Shown here: positions 16,500 to 24,350 of the stretch, piece after piece
Layout of the letters: the number at the start of each line of letters is the position of its first letter
Numbering within the stretch: position 1 is the first letter of the stretch
NCBI GenBank assembly: GCA_002506085.1
Contig: DAWV01000002.1
Coordinates: 88,012 to 144,910, forward strand
Source: Methanocorpusculaceae archaeon UBA425
Lineage (GTDB): Archaea; Halobacteriota; Methanomicrobia; Methanomicrobiales; Methanocorpusculaceae
DNA length: 56,899 nt
Direction: 5' to 3'
Translations under genes and position numbers: made by a program
The notes under the pieces: generated by a model
Seen by the model: the letters and a program-made list of their open reading frames with translations, nothing else
Databases searched by the model: none
Told to the model about the DNA's origin: nothing

Positions 16500-16677
16500 T
16501 TTTTTTTTGAGTAGCTATAACCGCTTGGTTAATCTATTTTCTTGAGCAGGGTAAAGCGGGTTTAAGGCTGCATCGGTTGTTCCCCTGTCCTATAGATGAG
16601 TTCTATTAAAATGAAGGCAGCGGAAGTACATAAACAGATGCTCTTTGAAAGAGAATCACTGAAAAAATAAAAAATAT
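16500..16677. other. intergenic region with T9 terminator and a 24-codon ORF
   Basis: A run of nine T at about 16500-16508 terminates the marker 14 operon. Farther on, an ATG at 16596 opens a 24-codon frame closing at 16670, whose predicted peptide is a basic amphipathic helix. Its end contains a small dyad CTCTTT-g-AAAGAG (16641-16653). A TATA-like GGTTTAAGG lies upstream near 16559. Coding is possible but weakly supported. Confidence 0.3.
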
Positions 16678-16983
16678 TTAATTGATATTATCGAGGCTGT
16701 ATCCACGGGATGTGAGCAGAGCTTTTACTCTATCGCGGTGATTTCCCTGGAGCTCAATCGAGTTTTCCTTTACGGTGCCTCCGCAGGCAAGACGTCCTTT
16801 GAGAAACTTGGATAAATCCTCCAGGTCAATCTCATACGGATCGAGTCCGTCTATAACGGTTACTTCTTTACCGTACCGTCTCTTGCTTACTTTAACACTA
16901 ATACGCTGCTGTTCTTTTGCGACTTCTTCGCAAATACAGAGTTCTTTTGGTAAACCACATTTTGGGCAGATGCCACTGTTCAT
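16678..16983 (-). CDS. translation initiation factor aIF1 (SUI1 family)
   Basis: This 101-residue SUI1 homologue helps select the start codon on the small ribosomal subunit. It has an N-terminal zinc-ribbon-like CPKCGLPKELCIC and the SUI1 core: ISVKVSKRRYGKEVTVIDGLD, LKGRLACGGTVK, then IELQGNHRDRVKALL. All the usual archaeal core features are present and the length is normal. It lies downstream of and on the same strand as the DUF2115 gene, with a 70-base gap. Confidence 0.93.
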   Translation of the reverse strand: MNSGICPKCGLPKELCICEEVAKEQQRISVKVSKRRYGKEVTVIDGLDPYEIDLEDLSKFLKGRLACGGTVKENSIELQGNHRDRVKALLTSRGYSLDNIN

Positions 16984-17053
16984 TGCACTAGTTAATTGGT
17001 GTCATCGGGTTAAAATATATATGGTTGACTTTTCACAACCGGTGTGCGGAGTC

Positions 17054-17698
17054 TTATCCTTTAAAATTATAAAAATAATTGGTAAGTTTCTCTTTTTTTG
17101 TCATCAAGTCCCGTTCATCTTTCGATAAATCAAGGTCGACATCCCTGCTTTGAACAGCAGGACAGAATTTGCAGAATGCTTCCTCGATATCATTCCATAC
17201 GGCCCTGACCGGACAATAATATACTCCGTCGTACTGCTCAACCTGAAAACCTCCGGGGAACGGCATGCCGACAGGGTGGACAGGTTCATTGCAGATATAA
17301 ATCGTATATGCGGCAATTAGATATTTGAGAGATCGGAGCCGGTCTCCCGGGGTTTTTTTGGTTGTTGCCGATTTTGCGTCGTCAACAAATGATATCCATG
17401 ACGAGGAGATACGGATTGATGCATGAATTCCGTCCAAGTCGGCCGTCATCATCCGGTGATAGCCGTCAACAATCTGGATGCGGGCAAAATGTTTCAGAGC
17501 ATCAGCGTAATCCGCAGGTACATTCTCAAGCTTCTTCGAATACCGATTAAGCATCTGCTCTAGGTCTTCAGGAGAATACAGAGCGGCTTTTTCTTTCAGT
17601 GCTGCAAGCAGAGCTCCTTTGCGGGAAATTCCCCGTAACTCATCCCAGGAAAAAAGAGTGTCCGGAAGTTTTTTTCCTTCCCGGATCCAGAAGCCCAT
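17054..17698 (-). CDS. DUF2115 (UPF0305) family protein
   Basis: This 214-residue protein matches the methanogen-rich DUF2115 family. The key visible feature is the C-terminal cysteine cluster YYCPVRAVW followed by FCKFCPAVQS, which may bind a metal or Fe-S centre. The N-terminal half is helical (KGALLAALKEKAALYSPEDL). No function is known. It begins 10 bases after the stop of tes and is therefore likely co-transcribed with the tetraether lipid synthase, a context that could point to lipid or radical-enzyme support. Confidence 0.8.
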   Translation of the reverse strand: MGFWIREGKKLPDTLFSWDELRGISRKGALLAALKEKAALYSPEDLEQMLNRYSKKLENVPADYADALKHFARIQIVDGYHRMMTADLDGIHASIRISSSWISFVDDAKSATTKKTPGDRLRSLKYLIAAYTIYICNEPVHPVGMPFPGGFQVEQYDGVYYCPVRAVWNDIEEAFCKFCPAVQSRDVDLDLSKDERDLMTKKEKLTNYFYNFKG

Positions 17699-17708
17699 CT
17701 ATGCCTCC

Positions 17709-19184
17709 TTATTCAGAAAGGGGCTTGGCGCTCTTTCGCCAGACTTCTTCTCTGTAAGTAGGACCGCTGTTATATGTGCAGAATGGAATGAGTCTTCCAT
17801 CCGGTGTTGCATAATGGATACAGCATCTTGAAACTCTGTCTGTATCGAAGTTGAATGCATCCATGAAATGCATCGTTCCGATAAAGAGGGCGTTTTTGTG
17901 GAATTGACCCAGTGAATCGTAATCGTGTTTTATCAGAGCATCATAGATAAGTTTCTTCAGATCGATTTTGATACCGTCAACCTCTTCCTTTGATATGGTC
18001 TTGTTCATTTTACCGAGACCAACAGCCATGGCAAGATATTTCCTGGTTTTACCGTTATCCTTAAACTTATTCGCAATTATCTCTGCCTCGGCTAAGAACT
18101 TGTCCACATCAACGAACCGGGTAATTGGGACGATATCGCCCGCCTCATTCACGAACCCGTAGGTCGCAGCACCGCAGTGCGGATGTGCACAGAACATAAT
18201 CTGGGGTTTTCCTGTGTATGCCTCGATCAGATCACAGATTGCCATTACCGAGGGGATAGGATAGAAATCCGCAGAGCTGAGCTTTCCACCGGTCTGTTCT
18301 TCAACTTTTCTGGTAATGTCGGGGATTGTTACCCGTTCACGGATTACGTCATCTTCCTTCGCGGCTCCTGTGAAGGCAACCGGCTGGAAATTTATTCCTC
18401 TGACGATGTCAACGTTTTTGGCCGCGAACTTGATGATGTCCCCGATTTCATGGTCGTTTTTACCGTTGATGATTGTCGGGACGAGCACTATGCCGAGACC
18501 GACTTTGCGGCAGTTTTCGATAGCCGGGAGACTGGTTTTTTCGAGGAGCGGATTTGTCTCCTTTGATATTCCGTCAAAGTGCAGATACACCGTCGAAAGC
18601 CCGGCGGCACGCAGGTCGCGCGCAAGGTCGGGATTTCTGGCGAGCTTAACTCCGTTGGATGCCATCTGAACCTGATTGAAGCCGAGTTCACGTGCTTTTT
18701 TGATGATATCCACGAGATCATCGCGCATTGTCGGCTCTCCTCCGGAAAACTGTACTGCGGGACACGGGACTGGTTTCTCGCCCCGGAGAAGTGTCAGCAT
18801 CGTCGTGATTTCATCAAAGGTCGGTTCATACACATATCCGCATGCACGGGCATTTGCGAAACAGAACTCGCATTTGAGATTACATCGGTTTGTTACATCG
18901 ATGTTTGCAAGAAGAGTGCCGGATTTGTGGTTTGCGCAAAGACCGCACTTGGTTGTGCATTCCCCTGAGGCGTTGACATTGGGATTCTCTACACCTCTGC
19001 CGATACGGTCATACGTGTCAAAACGCCGATACATTTTGGCGTCTGACCAGTAAAGGGTCCTTGCATATCCATGTTCAGGACATGTCCGGCATATCCATAT
19101 TGCGCCGTCCTCTTCGGTAATTTCCGCGTCAAGCAGTTTACCACAGACGGGACAGAGGCTTTTCGTTCTTTTTACTAGCGTCAT
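17709..19184 (-). CDS. tes: radical SAM tetraether lipid synthase (Tes, MJ0619 family)
   Basis: This 491-residue protein has the layout of the MJ0619/Tes family. An N-terminal rubredoxin-like metal site (CPVCGK, then CRTCPEHG) is followed by an auxiliary cluster CTTKCGLC near residue 80 and the radical SAM cluster motif CNLKCEFC near residue 100. FSGGEPTMRDD comes next, and further C-terminal cysteines (CAHPHCGA, RCCIHY, FCTYNSG) are present. Tes joins the tail ends of archaeal diether lipids through carbon-carbon bonds to make macrocyclic archaeol and GDGTs. The divergent neighbour is carS, another lipid gene. A TATA element in the shared region gives a very short leader. Confidence 0.85.
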   Translation of the reverse strand: MTLVKRTKSLCPVCGKLLDAEITEEDGAIWICRTCPEHGYARTLYWSDAKMYRRFDTYDRIGRGVENPNVNASGECTTKCGLCANHKSGTLLANIDVTNRCNLKCEFCFANARACGYVYEPTFDEITTMLTLLRGEKPVPCPAVQFSGGEPTMRDDLVDIIKKARELGFNQVQMASNGVKLARNPDLARDLRAAGLSTVYLHFDGISKETNPLLEKTSLPAIENCRKVGLGIVLVPTIINGKNDHEIGDIIKFAAKNVDIVRGINFQPVAFTGAAKEDDVIRERVTIPDITRKVEEQTGGKLSSADFYPIPSVMAICDLIEAYTGKPQIMFCAHPHCGAATYGFVNEAGDIVPITRFVDVDKFLAEAEIIANKFKDNGKTRKYLAMAVGLGKMNKTISKEEVDGIKIDLKKLIYDALIKHDYDSLGQFHKNALFIGTMHFMDAFNFDTDRVSRCCIHYATPDGRLIPFCTYNSGPTYREEVWRKSAKPLSE

Positions 19185-19206
19185 GGTTAACTCTCTTGGA
19201 ATAGAA

Positions 19207-19238
19207 GTATTATACTAATCCACGTCTAACTATAAAAG
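19207..19238. promoter_or_regulatory. divergent tes / carS promoters
   Basis: The 75-base gap holds two TATA elements back to back. TTAGTATAAT on the minus strand (19209-19218) is about 25 bases upstream of the tes ATG, and TATAAAAG (19231-19238) is about 25 bases upstream of the carS ATG. Both spacings predict transcripts that begin at or within a few bases of the start codon. The two lipid genes may share control. Confidence 0.6.
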
Positions 19239-19259
19239 AATGGGAGTGAAATGTAGATT

Positions 19260-19841
19260 ATGGATATTCTGATTTCAATCGGGATGGCGTTCCTTTGGGC
19301 ATTCTGGATTATGATTCCTGCCTATATCCCAAATCCTGCTGCCGCATTAATCGGCGGAGGTACTCCGGTCGATTTCGGTAAATGTGCCAAAGACGGGCGC
19401 CGGATTCTGGGTGACGGGAAAACCTGGCGCGGTCTGATCGGAGGTATTCTCGTGGGAGTTATCTTCGGGCTCGTCCAGATGGTTCTTGTCGACTACTTCC
19501 AGTGGGACTTCCTGCCAAAACACACAATTATTACTATCTGTGCTCTGGCAACAGGTGCCCTTCTTGGTGATATGATAAAGAGTTACTATAAACGCCGGCT
19601 TGGAAAAGAGCGGGGGGCGAAGTGGCCTATTGCAGATATGTATGATATGGTTGTAGGGTCACTCGTCCTGATGGTGTTTGCGTTACTCGTAACAGGTAAC
19701 ATCGGCTGGTTTGCGGAGAATTTTGACTCTGTCTGGTTCCTGCTCGGCACCTTTGCTGCCATACTTATACTGTCACCTCTATTACACAGGGGAACAAATA
19801 TAATCGGATACTTACTCGGGTTGAAGGACGTACCATGGTAA
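19260..19841 (+). CDS. carS: CDP-archaeol synthase
   Basis: CarS transfers CTP onto 2,3-di-O-geranylgeranylglyceryl phosphate to give CDP-archaeol, the branch point to polar head groups. The 193-residue protein has about five transmembrane helices. The conserved cytosolic motifs are GDGKTWRGLIGG near residue 55 and KRRLGKERGAKWPIADMYD near residue 115. It overlaps pyrE by 7 bases and is divergent from tes, so ether lipid head and tail chemistry sit side by side here. The TATA spacing suggests a leaderless transcript, although GGGAG is also present upstream. Confidence 0.93.
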   Translation: MDILISIGMAFLWAFWIMIPAYIPNPAAALIGGGTPVDFGKCAKDGRRILGDGKTWRGLIGGILVGVIFGLVQMVLVDYFQWDFLPKHTIITICALATGALLGDMIKSYYKRRLGKERGAKWPIADMYDMVVGSLVLMVFALLVTGNIGWFAENFDSVWFLLGTFAAILILSPLLHRGTNIIGYLLGLKDVPW

Positions 19842-20344
19842 ACAGAATATTAGAGCTTCTGGTTCGGTATAAAGCAGTGGAGTTTGGGGATTTTACCCTC
19901 GCATCCGGTGCAAAAAGCAGATACTACATTGATGTGAAAACGGCAATCATGCAGCCGGAGCTTCTTTCCGAGATTGCAGCCGAGGTCGCCGCGAAATATG
20001 ATTTCGATTGTATTGCCGGCGTTGCGGTGGGAGGGGTTCCCTTAGCCGTTGCCGTGTCGTTAGCGGCAACGAAACCCTGTGCCATCATCCGGGCCGCAAC
20101 AAAAGATCACGGAAAAAGTCAGATGGTTATCGGAAACGTGGAGGGAAAACATGTTCTCCTCATCGAAGATGTAACCACCTCGGGCGGGTCGTCAAAATAC
20201 GGTGTTGACGAGCTCAGAAAAGCCGGAGCCCTGATTGATTCTGTTGTCTCGGTTGTGGACCGTGAAGGCGGAGCTTCAGAACTTCTGGCTGCCGAAGGAA
20301 TTACTCTCCATCCGCTGGTCAGAGCAAGCGAGCTTCTCGCATAA
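19835..20344 (+). CDS. pyrE: orotate phosphoribosyltransferase
   Basis: This 169-residue enzyme joins orotate and PRPP to give orotidine 5'-monophosphate in pyrimidine synthesis. The PRPP-binding motif VLLIEDVTTSGGS is clear near residue 110, and the N-terminal segment FTLASGAKSRYYIDVK is the orotate-side signature. The length is typical of the short archaeal form. It overlaps the end of carS by 7 bases. CDP-archaeol synthesis consumes CTP, so pairing with pyrE may be functional or merely positional. Confidence 0.94.
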   Translation: MVNRILELLVRYKAVEFGDFTLASGAKSRYYIDVKTAIMQPELLSEIAAEVAAKYDFDCIAGVAVGGVPLAVAVSLAATKPCAIIRAATKDHGKSQMVIGNVEGKHVLLIEDVTTSGGSSKYGVDELRKAGALIDSVVSVVDREGGASELLAAEGITLHPLVRASELLA

Positions 20345-20388
20345 TTTTTTTCATCTCATTTCCAAAGGGCAGATACATTGGAAACCAG

Positions 20389-20427
20389 TGTGATATATTT
20401 ATAACATATTGTGACAAATATATCACA
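20389..20427 (+). promoter_or_regulatory. operator dyad over the DUF2178-XRE promoter
   Basis: A perfect 12-base inverted repeat, TGTGATATATTT (20389-20400) and AAATATATCACA (20416-20427), is separated by 15 bases. A second nested dyad, TGTGA (20410-20414) with TCACA (20423-20427), shares the right arm. The TATA-like TTTATAA (20398-20404) lies inside, so a bound protein would block transcription. The start codon follows two bases later, so the transcript is probably leaderless. The likely ligand is the XRE repressor encoded in the same operon. Confidence 0.65.
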
Positions 20428-20428
20428 T

Positions 20429-20773
20429 ATGAATATGATTTCATTGATGGGACTTATCGGGTTCCTTGGCTTTCTCGGATTCTATTCCGGGAATTATGGA
20501 TTCTTCGGATTCTTCAGTTTCTTTGTATTTTTCACCTATGCTCTGAAGAAATACGATGAACTCTTTGATGCATATGTGAAGAAATCCGCAACCTTGGCGT
20601 TCTTTACCTCGGTCGTATTATTCTGTGCGGCTCTTTGTGCAGTCGTCATACTCGGCACATCGGAATTTACCACAGGCATATTTATGCTGGTGCTCGGCAT
20701 TTCGCTCATTGTATTTATTCTGCGTCTGACCATCTACGAAATGGCGGAAAACATCCGTGCACGTGAGGAATAA
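20429..20773 (+). CDS. DUF2178-like membrane protein
   Basis: This protein of about 114 residues has roughly four hydrophobic segments. It begins with an unusually glycine- and phenylalanine-rich stretch (GFLGFLGFYSGNYGFFGFF), then a cytosolic loop (KKYDELFDAYVKK), then two helices and a charged tail (EMAENIRAREE). It resembles DUF2178-type proteins that pair with small XRE regulators. The ATG at 20429 is preferred over an earlier GTG at 20411, which sits inside the operator. Its stop overlaps the regulator start (TAATG). Confidence 0.7.
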   Translation: MNMISLMGLIGFLGFLGFYSGNYGFFGFFSFFVFFTYALKKYDELFDAYVKKSATLAFFTSVVLFCAALCAVVILGTSEFTTGIFMLVLGISLIVFILRLTIYEMAENIRAREE

Positions 20774-20970
20774 TGCAGACACGCATTCGTGAGTGCCGCC
20801 AGAAACTCGGAATCACGCAGGAAGAACTGGCGGACCTTGCAGGCGTGCGTCGGGAAACAATTGTGCATCTGGAAAAGGGAAAGTACAACCCTTCGCTTAA
20901 GCTTGGATTCAATCTGGCAAAGATTCTGCAGATGCCGGTAGAAGAACTATTCTCGTTTGAGGACGAGTGA
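20773..20970 (+). CDS. small XRE-family transcriptional regulator
   Basis: This 65-residue helix-turn-helix protein has the YozG/Cro-like pattern: RIRECRQKLGITQEELADLAGVRRETIVHLEKGKYNPSLKLGF (helices 2-3 around residues 14-33). It ends with VEELFSFED. It is translationally coupled to the DUF2178 membrane protein and is the likely repressor acting at the strong dyad upstream. Such membrane protein plus regulator pairs are common and mobile in archaea and bacteria; the signal they respond to is unknown. Confidence 0.9.
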   Translation: MQTRIRECRQKLGITQEELADLAGVRRETIVHLEKGKYNPSLKLGFNLAKILQMPVEELFSFEDE

Positions 20971-21059
20971 GTGTATTTCCTGCCAATGCAGTGACACCGG
21001 GTGGTGAATCCTGAGATATTGGAAACATTATTTGACTGTGAACACGCTATAAATAGGAT

Positions 21060-22352
21060 ATGAAAATTCTAGTTGCCGGAGGTGGCGGTCGGGAACACGC
21101 CATCTGCTTAGCACTCACCAAAAATGCAAATGCCGAACTTTACTCAGTCATGGGTAAAAAGAATCCGGGAATCGCCCAAATAGCCAGAGAGACATTTATC
21201 CATCCTGAAACGGATGTCCCTGCGGTCGTCGCATTTGCAAAAAAACACAATATACAATATGCCGTCGTAGGGCCCGAAGCCCCGCTCGAAGCAGGACTTG
21301 TAGATGCCCTCACAAAAGAAGGAATTGGCTGTGTCGGTCCAATCAAGGCAGCTGCAAGAATTGAAACAGACAAGGGATTCTGTCGGAGACTCATGAATAA
21401 ACACGGAATCGACGGTTGCCCAGCATATAAAATATGCAATACTCCGGAGGAAGCCGCCGCATACATCCGTGCATATCCCGGAGATCTTGCCATCAAACCA
21501 ACCGGACTCACCGGAGGAAAAGGCGTCAAAGTGATGGGCGAACAGGTCGACCTGGAAGGTGCCGTTGAATACGCCATGAGCCTTAAAAATCAGGTCATCA
21601 TTCTCGAAGAACGCCTGCTCGGAGAGGAGTTCACCTTAATGGCATTCGTAGACGGCAAAACCATCGTCCCCATGCCGCTCGTCCAGGACCATAAACGCGC
21701 ATTCGATGGCGACAAAGGTCCAAATACCGGAGGAATGGGTTCATACTCACTCGAAAACCACAAGTTCCCCTTTGTCACTGATGACGACTACGCCAAAGCC
21801 ATCTCCATTATGCAGGCGACGGTAGATGCTCTCTCTCAAGAAGGAAACCCCTACAAAGGAGTCCTCTATGGTCAGTTCATGAACACAAAGACCGGTCCGA
21901 AAGTCATTGAGTTCAACGCAAGATTCGGGGACCCGGAGGCAATGAACGTTTTAACGATTCTGACTTCCGACTTCCTCACCATCACAGAACATATCATCAA
22001 AGGAACGCTTTCACCGGCTGACGTCTCCTTTGAAAACAAGGCTACCGTCTGCAAATATATTGTCCCAACGGGTTACCCGGAAAACCCCCGCGCAGGCGAT
22101 GTCATCTCCCCCGGTCCTGCAGAGAACACAGTTCTTTACTATGCAAATATCGCTCTTGAGGGCGGAGTCTTAAAAACCCTGACATCGCGTGCCATGGCAT
22201 TTGTCGGGGTCGGGGACTCACTCAAGGAAGCAGAACACTATGCGGAAGCAGCGTGCAAAAACGTATCCGGAAACGTCAGATACCGGAGCGATGTCGGAAC
22301 CGAAGCACTCTTTGCAAAACGCATAGCCCACATGAAGGAACTGAGATCATGA
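21060..22352 (+). CDS. purD: phosphoribosylamine-glycine ligase
   Basis: This 430-residue ATP-grasp enzyme makes glycinamide ribonucleotide in purine synthesis. It begins with the family N-terminus MKILVAGGGGREHAI and carries the ATP-grasp region KPTGLTGGKGV, the PNTGGMGSYS loop, and FNARFGDPEA near the metal-binding end. It overlaps the argF start by four bases (ATGA) and heads an operon with argF and a class II aldolase. AGGATA precedes the start codon. The grouping of purine and arginine genes is unusual but probably only positional. Confidence 0.96.
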   Translation: MKILVAGGGGREHAICLALTKNANAELYSVMGKKNPGIAQIARETFIHPETDVPAVVAFAKKHNIQYAVVGPEAPLEAGLVDALTKEGIGCVGPIKAAARIETDKGFCRRLMNKHGIDGCPAYKICNTPEEAAAYIRAYPGDLAIKPTGLTGGKGVKVMGEQVDLEGAVEYAMSLKNQVIILEERLLGEEFTLMAFVDGKTIVPMPLVQDHKRAFDGDKGPNTGGMGSYSLENHKFPFVTDDDYAKAISIMQATVDALSQEGNPYKGVLYGQFMNTKTGPKVIEFNARFGDPEAMNVLTILTSDFLTITEHIIKGTLSPADVSFENKATVCKYIVPTGYPENPRAGDVISPGPAENTVLYYANIALEGGVLKTLTSRAMAFVGVGDSLKEAEHYAEAACKNVSGNVRYRSDVGTEALFAKRIAHMKELRS

Positions 22353-23266
22353 AAAAAGATTTCCTCTCAATAACCGATTTATCCGCTGAAGAATATGAAG
22401 ATATACTCACCCTCGCAGCCCGGCTCAAGCGTCAGCGATATGCGGGCGTTCCCCACCCTCTTCTTGCAGGCAAGACCCTCGCGATGATTTTTGAAAAAGC
22501 ATCGACGAGAACCAGGATGTCATTTGATGTCGGTATGTATGACCTTGGCGGATACGCTCTCTATCTGAATGCAAGAGATACCCAGCTTGGTCGCGGGGAA
22601 ACCGTCGCCGACACGGCTCGTGTTATGTCCCGTTATGTTCATGGGGCAATCATGCGGACCTACAAGCATGAAACGATTACCGAGTTTGCAAAATATGCCT
22701 CCATCCCGGTAATCAACGCACTCTCCAACAAGGAACACCCCTGTCAGATTATGGCGGACTCGCTCACGCTCAAAGAGAAGTTCGGCGAACTCGACGGATT
22801 AAAAATTGCGTGGATTGGGGATGGAAACAATGTCTGTAACTCCCTTATTCTCGCCTCAGTCCAGACCGGCATGGAAATCGCAGTCGGTACCCCGAAAGGA
22901 TATGAACCCGATCCGGAAGCAGTGAAATACGCAAAAGACCACGGCGGAAAAGTTACTATCTACGATGACCCGGTCAAGGCAGTGGCGGATGCACATGCAA
23001 TCTACACAGACACCTGGATTTCGATGGGCGAAGAGGACATAAAAGAGACCAAACTCAAAGATTTCGTCGGCTACCAGCTGGATATGCCCCTGATGAAAAA
23101 AGCTGCAAATGATGTGATTATCCTCCATTGTCTGCCAGCCCACCGTGGAGAAGAAATCACCGATGAAGTCATCGACTCCGTGCAGAGCGGGGTCTGGGAC
23201 CAGGCGGAAAACCGTCTGCATGCCCAGAAGGCCATTCTCGTCCGGCTCCTCTCCCAGGGATTCTGA
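22349..23266 (+). CDS. argF: ornithine carbamoyltransferase
   Basis: This 305-residue enzyme makes citrulline from ornithine and carbamoyl phosphate. The carbamoyl-phosphate loop is EKASTRTRMSFD near residue 50. NKEHPCQIMAD and the IGDGNNVCNS segment also fit, and the C-terminal HCLPAHRGEEI is the ornithine-specific signature. The start at 22349 overlaps the purD stop (ATGA); the longer frame beginning at 22253 lies inside purD and is not real. The aldolase gene follows after 2 bases. Confidence 0.95.
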   Translation: MKKDFLSITDLSAEEYEDILTLAARLKRQRYAGVPHPLLAGKTLAMIFEKASTRTRMSFDVGMYDLGGYALYLNARDTQLGRGETVADTARVMSRYVHGAIMRTYKHETITEFAKYASIPVINALSNKEHPCQIMADSLTLKEKFGELDGLKIAWIGDGNNVCNSLILASVQTGMEIAVGTPKGYEPDPEAVKYAKDHGGKVTIYDDPVKAVADAHAIYTDTWISMGEEDIKETKLKDFVGYQLDMPLMKKAANDVIILHCLPAHRGEEITDEVIDSVQSGVWDQAENRLHAQKAILVRLLSQGF

Positions 23267-23268
23267 AA

Positions 23269-23805
23269 ATGCTTGAAGATTTCACGCGAATCGGCAGACG
23301 GCTGTTTTCCGAACACCTCGTTGGTGGAAACTTCGGGAACATGAGCGTGAGGGCAGAGGAGGGTTACTTCATCACAAAAACCGGTTCCTATCTGGATGCC
23401 GACCCGGCACAATATGTCCTGATGCCCTTAAACGGCAGAGTCACTCCCGGAGCATCTAGTGAGTGGAGAGTGCACACGGCAGTCTACAATGCCTCAAATC
23501 ACCAGGCAATCGTTCACGCCCATCCGCCGTATGCGGTTGCCCTCTCTCTCGTTTCTGATGTGGACATAGTTACCATCGACAGTGAAGGAAGACTGCTTGC
23601 CCCGGAAATTCAGGTCGTTGAAGGACCCTGCGGCTCGCAGAATCTCGCGGATGTTGTTGCCGAGGGACTAAAATCCGCACATATCGTTATTGCCCGCGGA
23701 CATGGTACGTTTGCGGCAGGCTGTGACATAGATCAGGCATACCTTTACACCTCCCTTGCCGAGCACTGTTGTAAGGTACTGTATCTTACAAAAACGTACA
23801 GATAA
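23269..23805 (+). CDS. class II aldolase (fuculose-phosphate aldolase family)
   Basis: This 178-residue zinc aldolase has the metal ligands expected of the class II aldolase/adducin fold: HAHPPYA near residue 84 and RGHGTFAAG near residue 143. An acidic residue in ASSEWRVH is the likely catalytic glutamate. In Methanocaldococcus the homologue MJ1418 cleaves fuculose 1-phosphate and was proposed to supply lactaldehyde for coenzyme F420, so the same role is possible here. It ends the purD-argF operon. Confidence 0.85.
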   Translation: MLEDFTRIGRRLFSEHLVGGNFGNMSVRAEEGYFITKTGSYLDADPAQYVLMPLNGRVTPGASSEWRVHTAVYNASNHQAIVHAHPPYAVALSLVSDVDIVTIDSEGRLLAPEIQVVEGPCGSQNLADVVAEGLKSAHIVIARGHGTFAAGCDIDQAYLYTSLAEHCCKVLYLTKTYR

Positions 23806-23937
23806 AGTCGGATTCTTCTTTTTTTGTTACTAAAATATTTCCTGTATCCGAATCCGCGATTTCGCTCCCTTGCTGAGGATAGATTCATTATTGCGGAACG
23901 CCCACATATACAGAGTTTTAAAGGAATATTCCAAAGA

Positions 23938-24057
23938 AACTAACCGGTCCCGTCAGGTGACCGGCGGTCTGCGGGAAGGATGAGAATACTGTTTGGGACT
24001 CACCCCCCATGAGTCTTGTCCGGAGTGCAGAAAACCTCAAAAAAGGTGAATTAAAAA
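23938..24057 (+). promoter_or_regulatory. structured leader of the rpl30e-nusA operon
   Basis: Ahead of rpl30e lie two hairpins. One is CCGGTC (23944-23949) with GACCGG (23959-23964), and the other is GACTCA (23997-24002), loop CCCCCCA, TGAGTC (24010-24015). A GGTGA ribosome-binding sequence follows near 24045. The hairpins could form a ribosomal-protein autoregulatory leader or a small RNA. No RNA family is recognised. Confidence 0.4.
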
Positions 24058-24348
24058 ATGGATTTCAACTTATCCTTAAGAAGAGCAATGAAAACCGGCG
24101 AGGTAAAACTCGGCCAGAACTCTGTTGAGAAAATCATTGCCGACAACAAAGCCGAACTCGTTATCATTGCAAAAAATGCTCCGGCAAAAGTCCGTGAGAT
24201 GATTGCAGCAAAAGAAAATCTCTCTCTCTACGAATTCAACGGAAGCTCCCGCCAGCTTGGTAAAGAATGCGGACGTGACCACATGATCAGCGTGCTTGCT
24301 GTTGTCAACGCAGGCGAATCTGATATTCTCTCACTAAAGAGTGCATAA
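24058..24348 (+). CDS. rpl30e: ribosomal protein L30e
   Basis: This 96-residue protein is the archaeal L30e of the large subunit. It starts MDFNLSLRRAMKTGEVKLGQNSV (in two parts) and contains the RNA-binding helix region ELVIIAKNAPAKVRE and the C-terminal GSSRQLGKECGRDHMISV. It lies 2 bases ahead of nusA. In many archaea this pair sits between rpoA and rps12; neither is present here, so the cluster has been split. Confidence 0.95.
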   Translation: MDFNLSLRRAMKTGEVKLGQNSVEKIIADNKAELVIIAKNAPAKVREMIAAKENLSLYEFNGSSRQLGKECGRDHMISVLAVVNAGESDILSLKSA

Positions 24349-24350
24349 AA

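Noticed and set aside
21049..21056. TATAAATA before purD as its promoter
   Set aside because: It lies only 4 bases before the ATG, so transcription would start inside the gene. It is probably chance.
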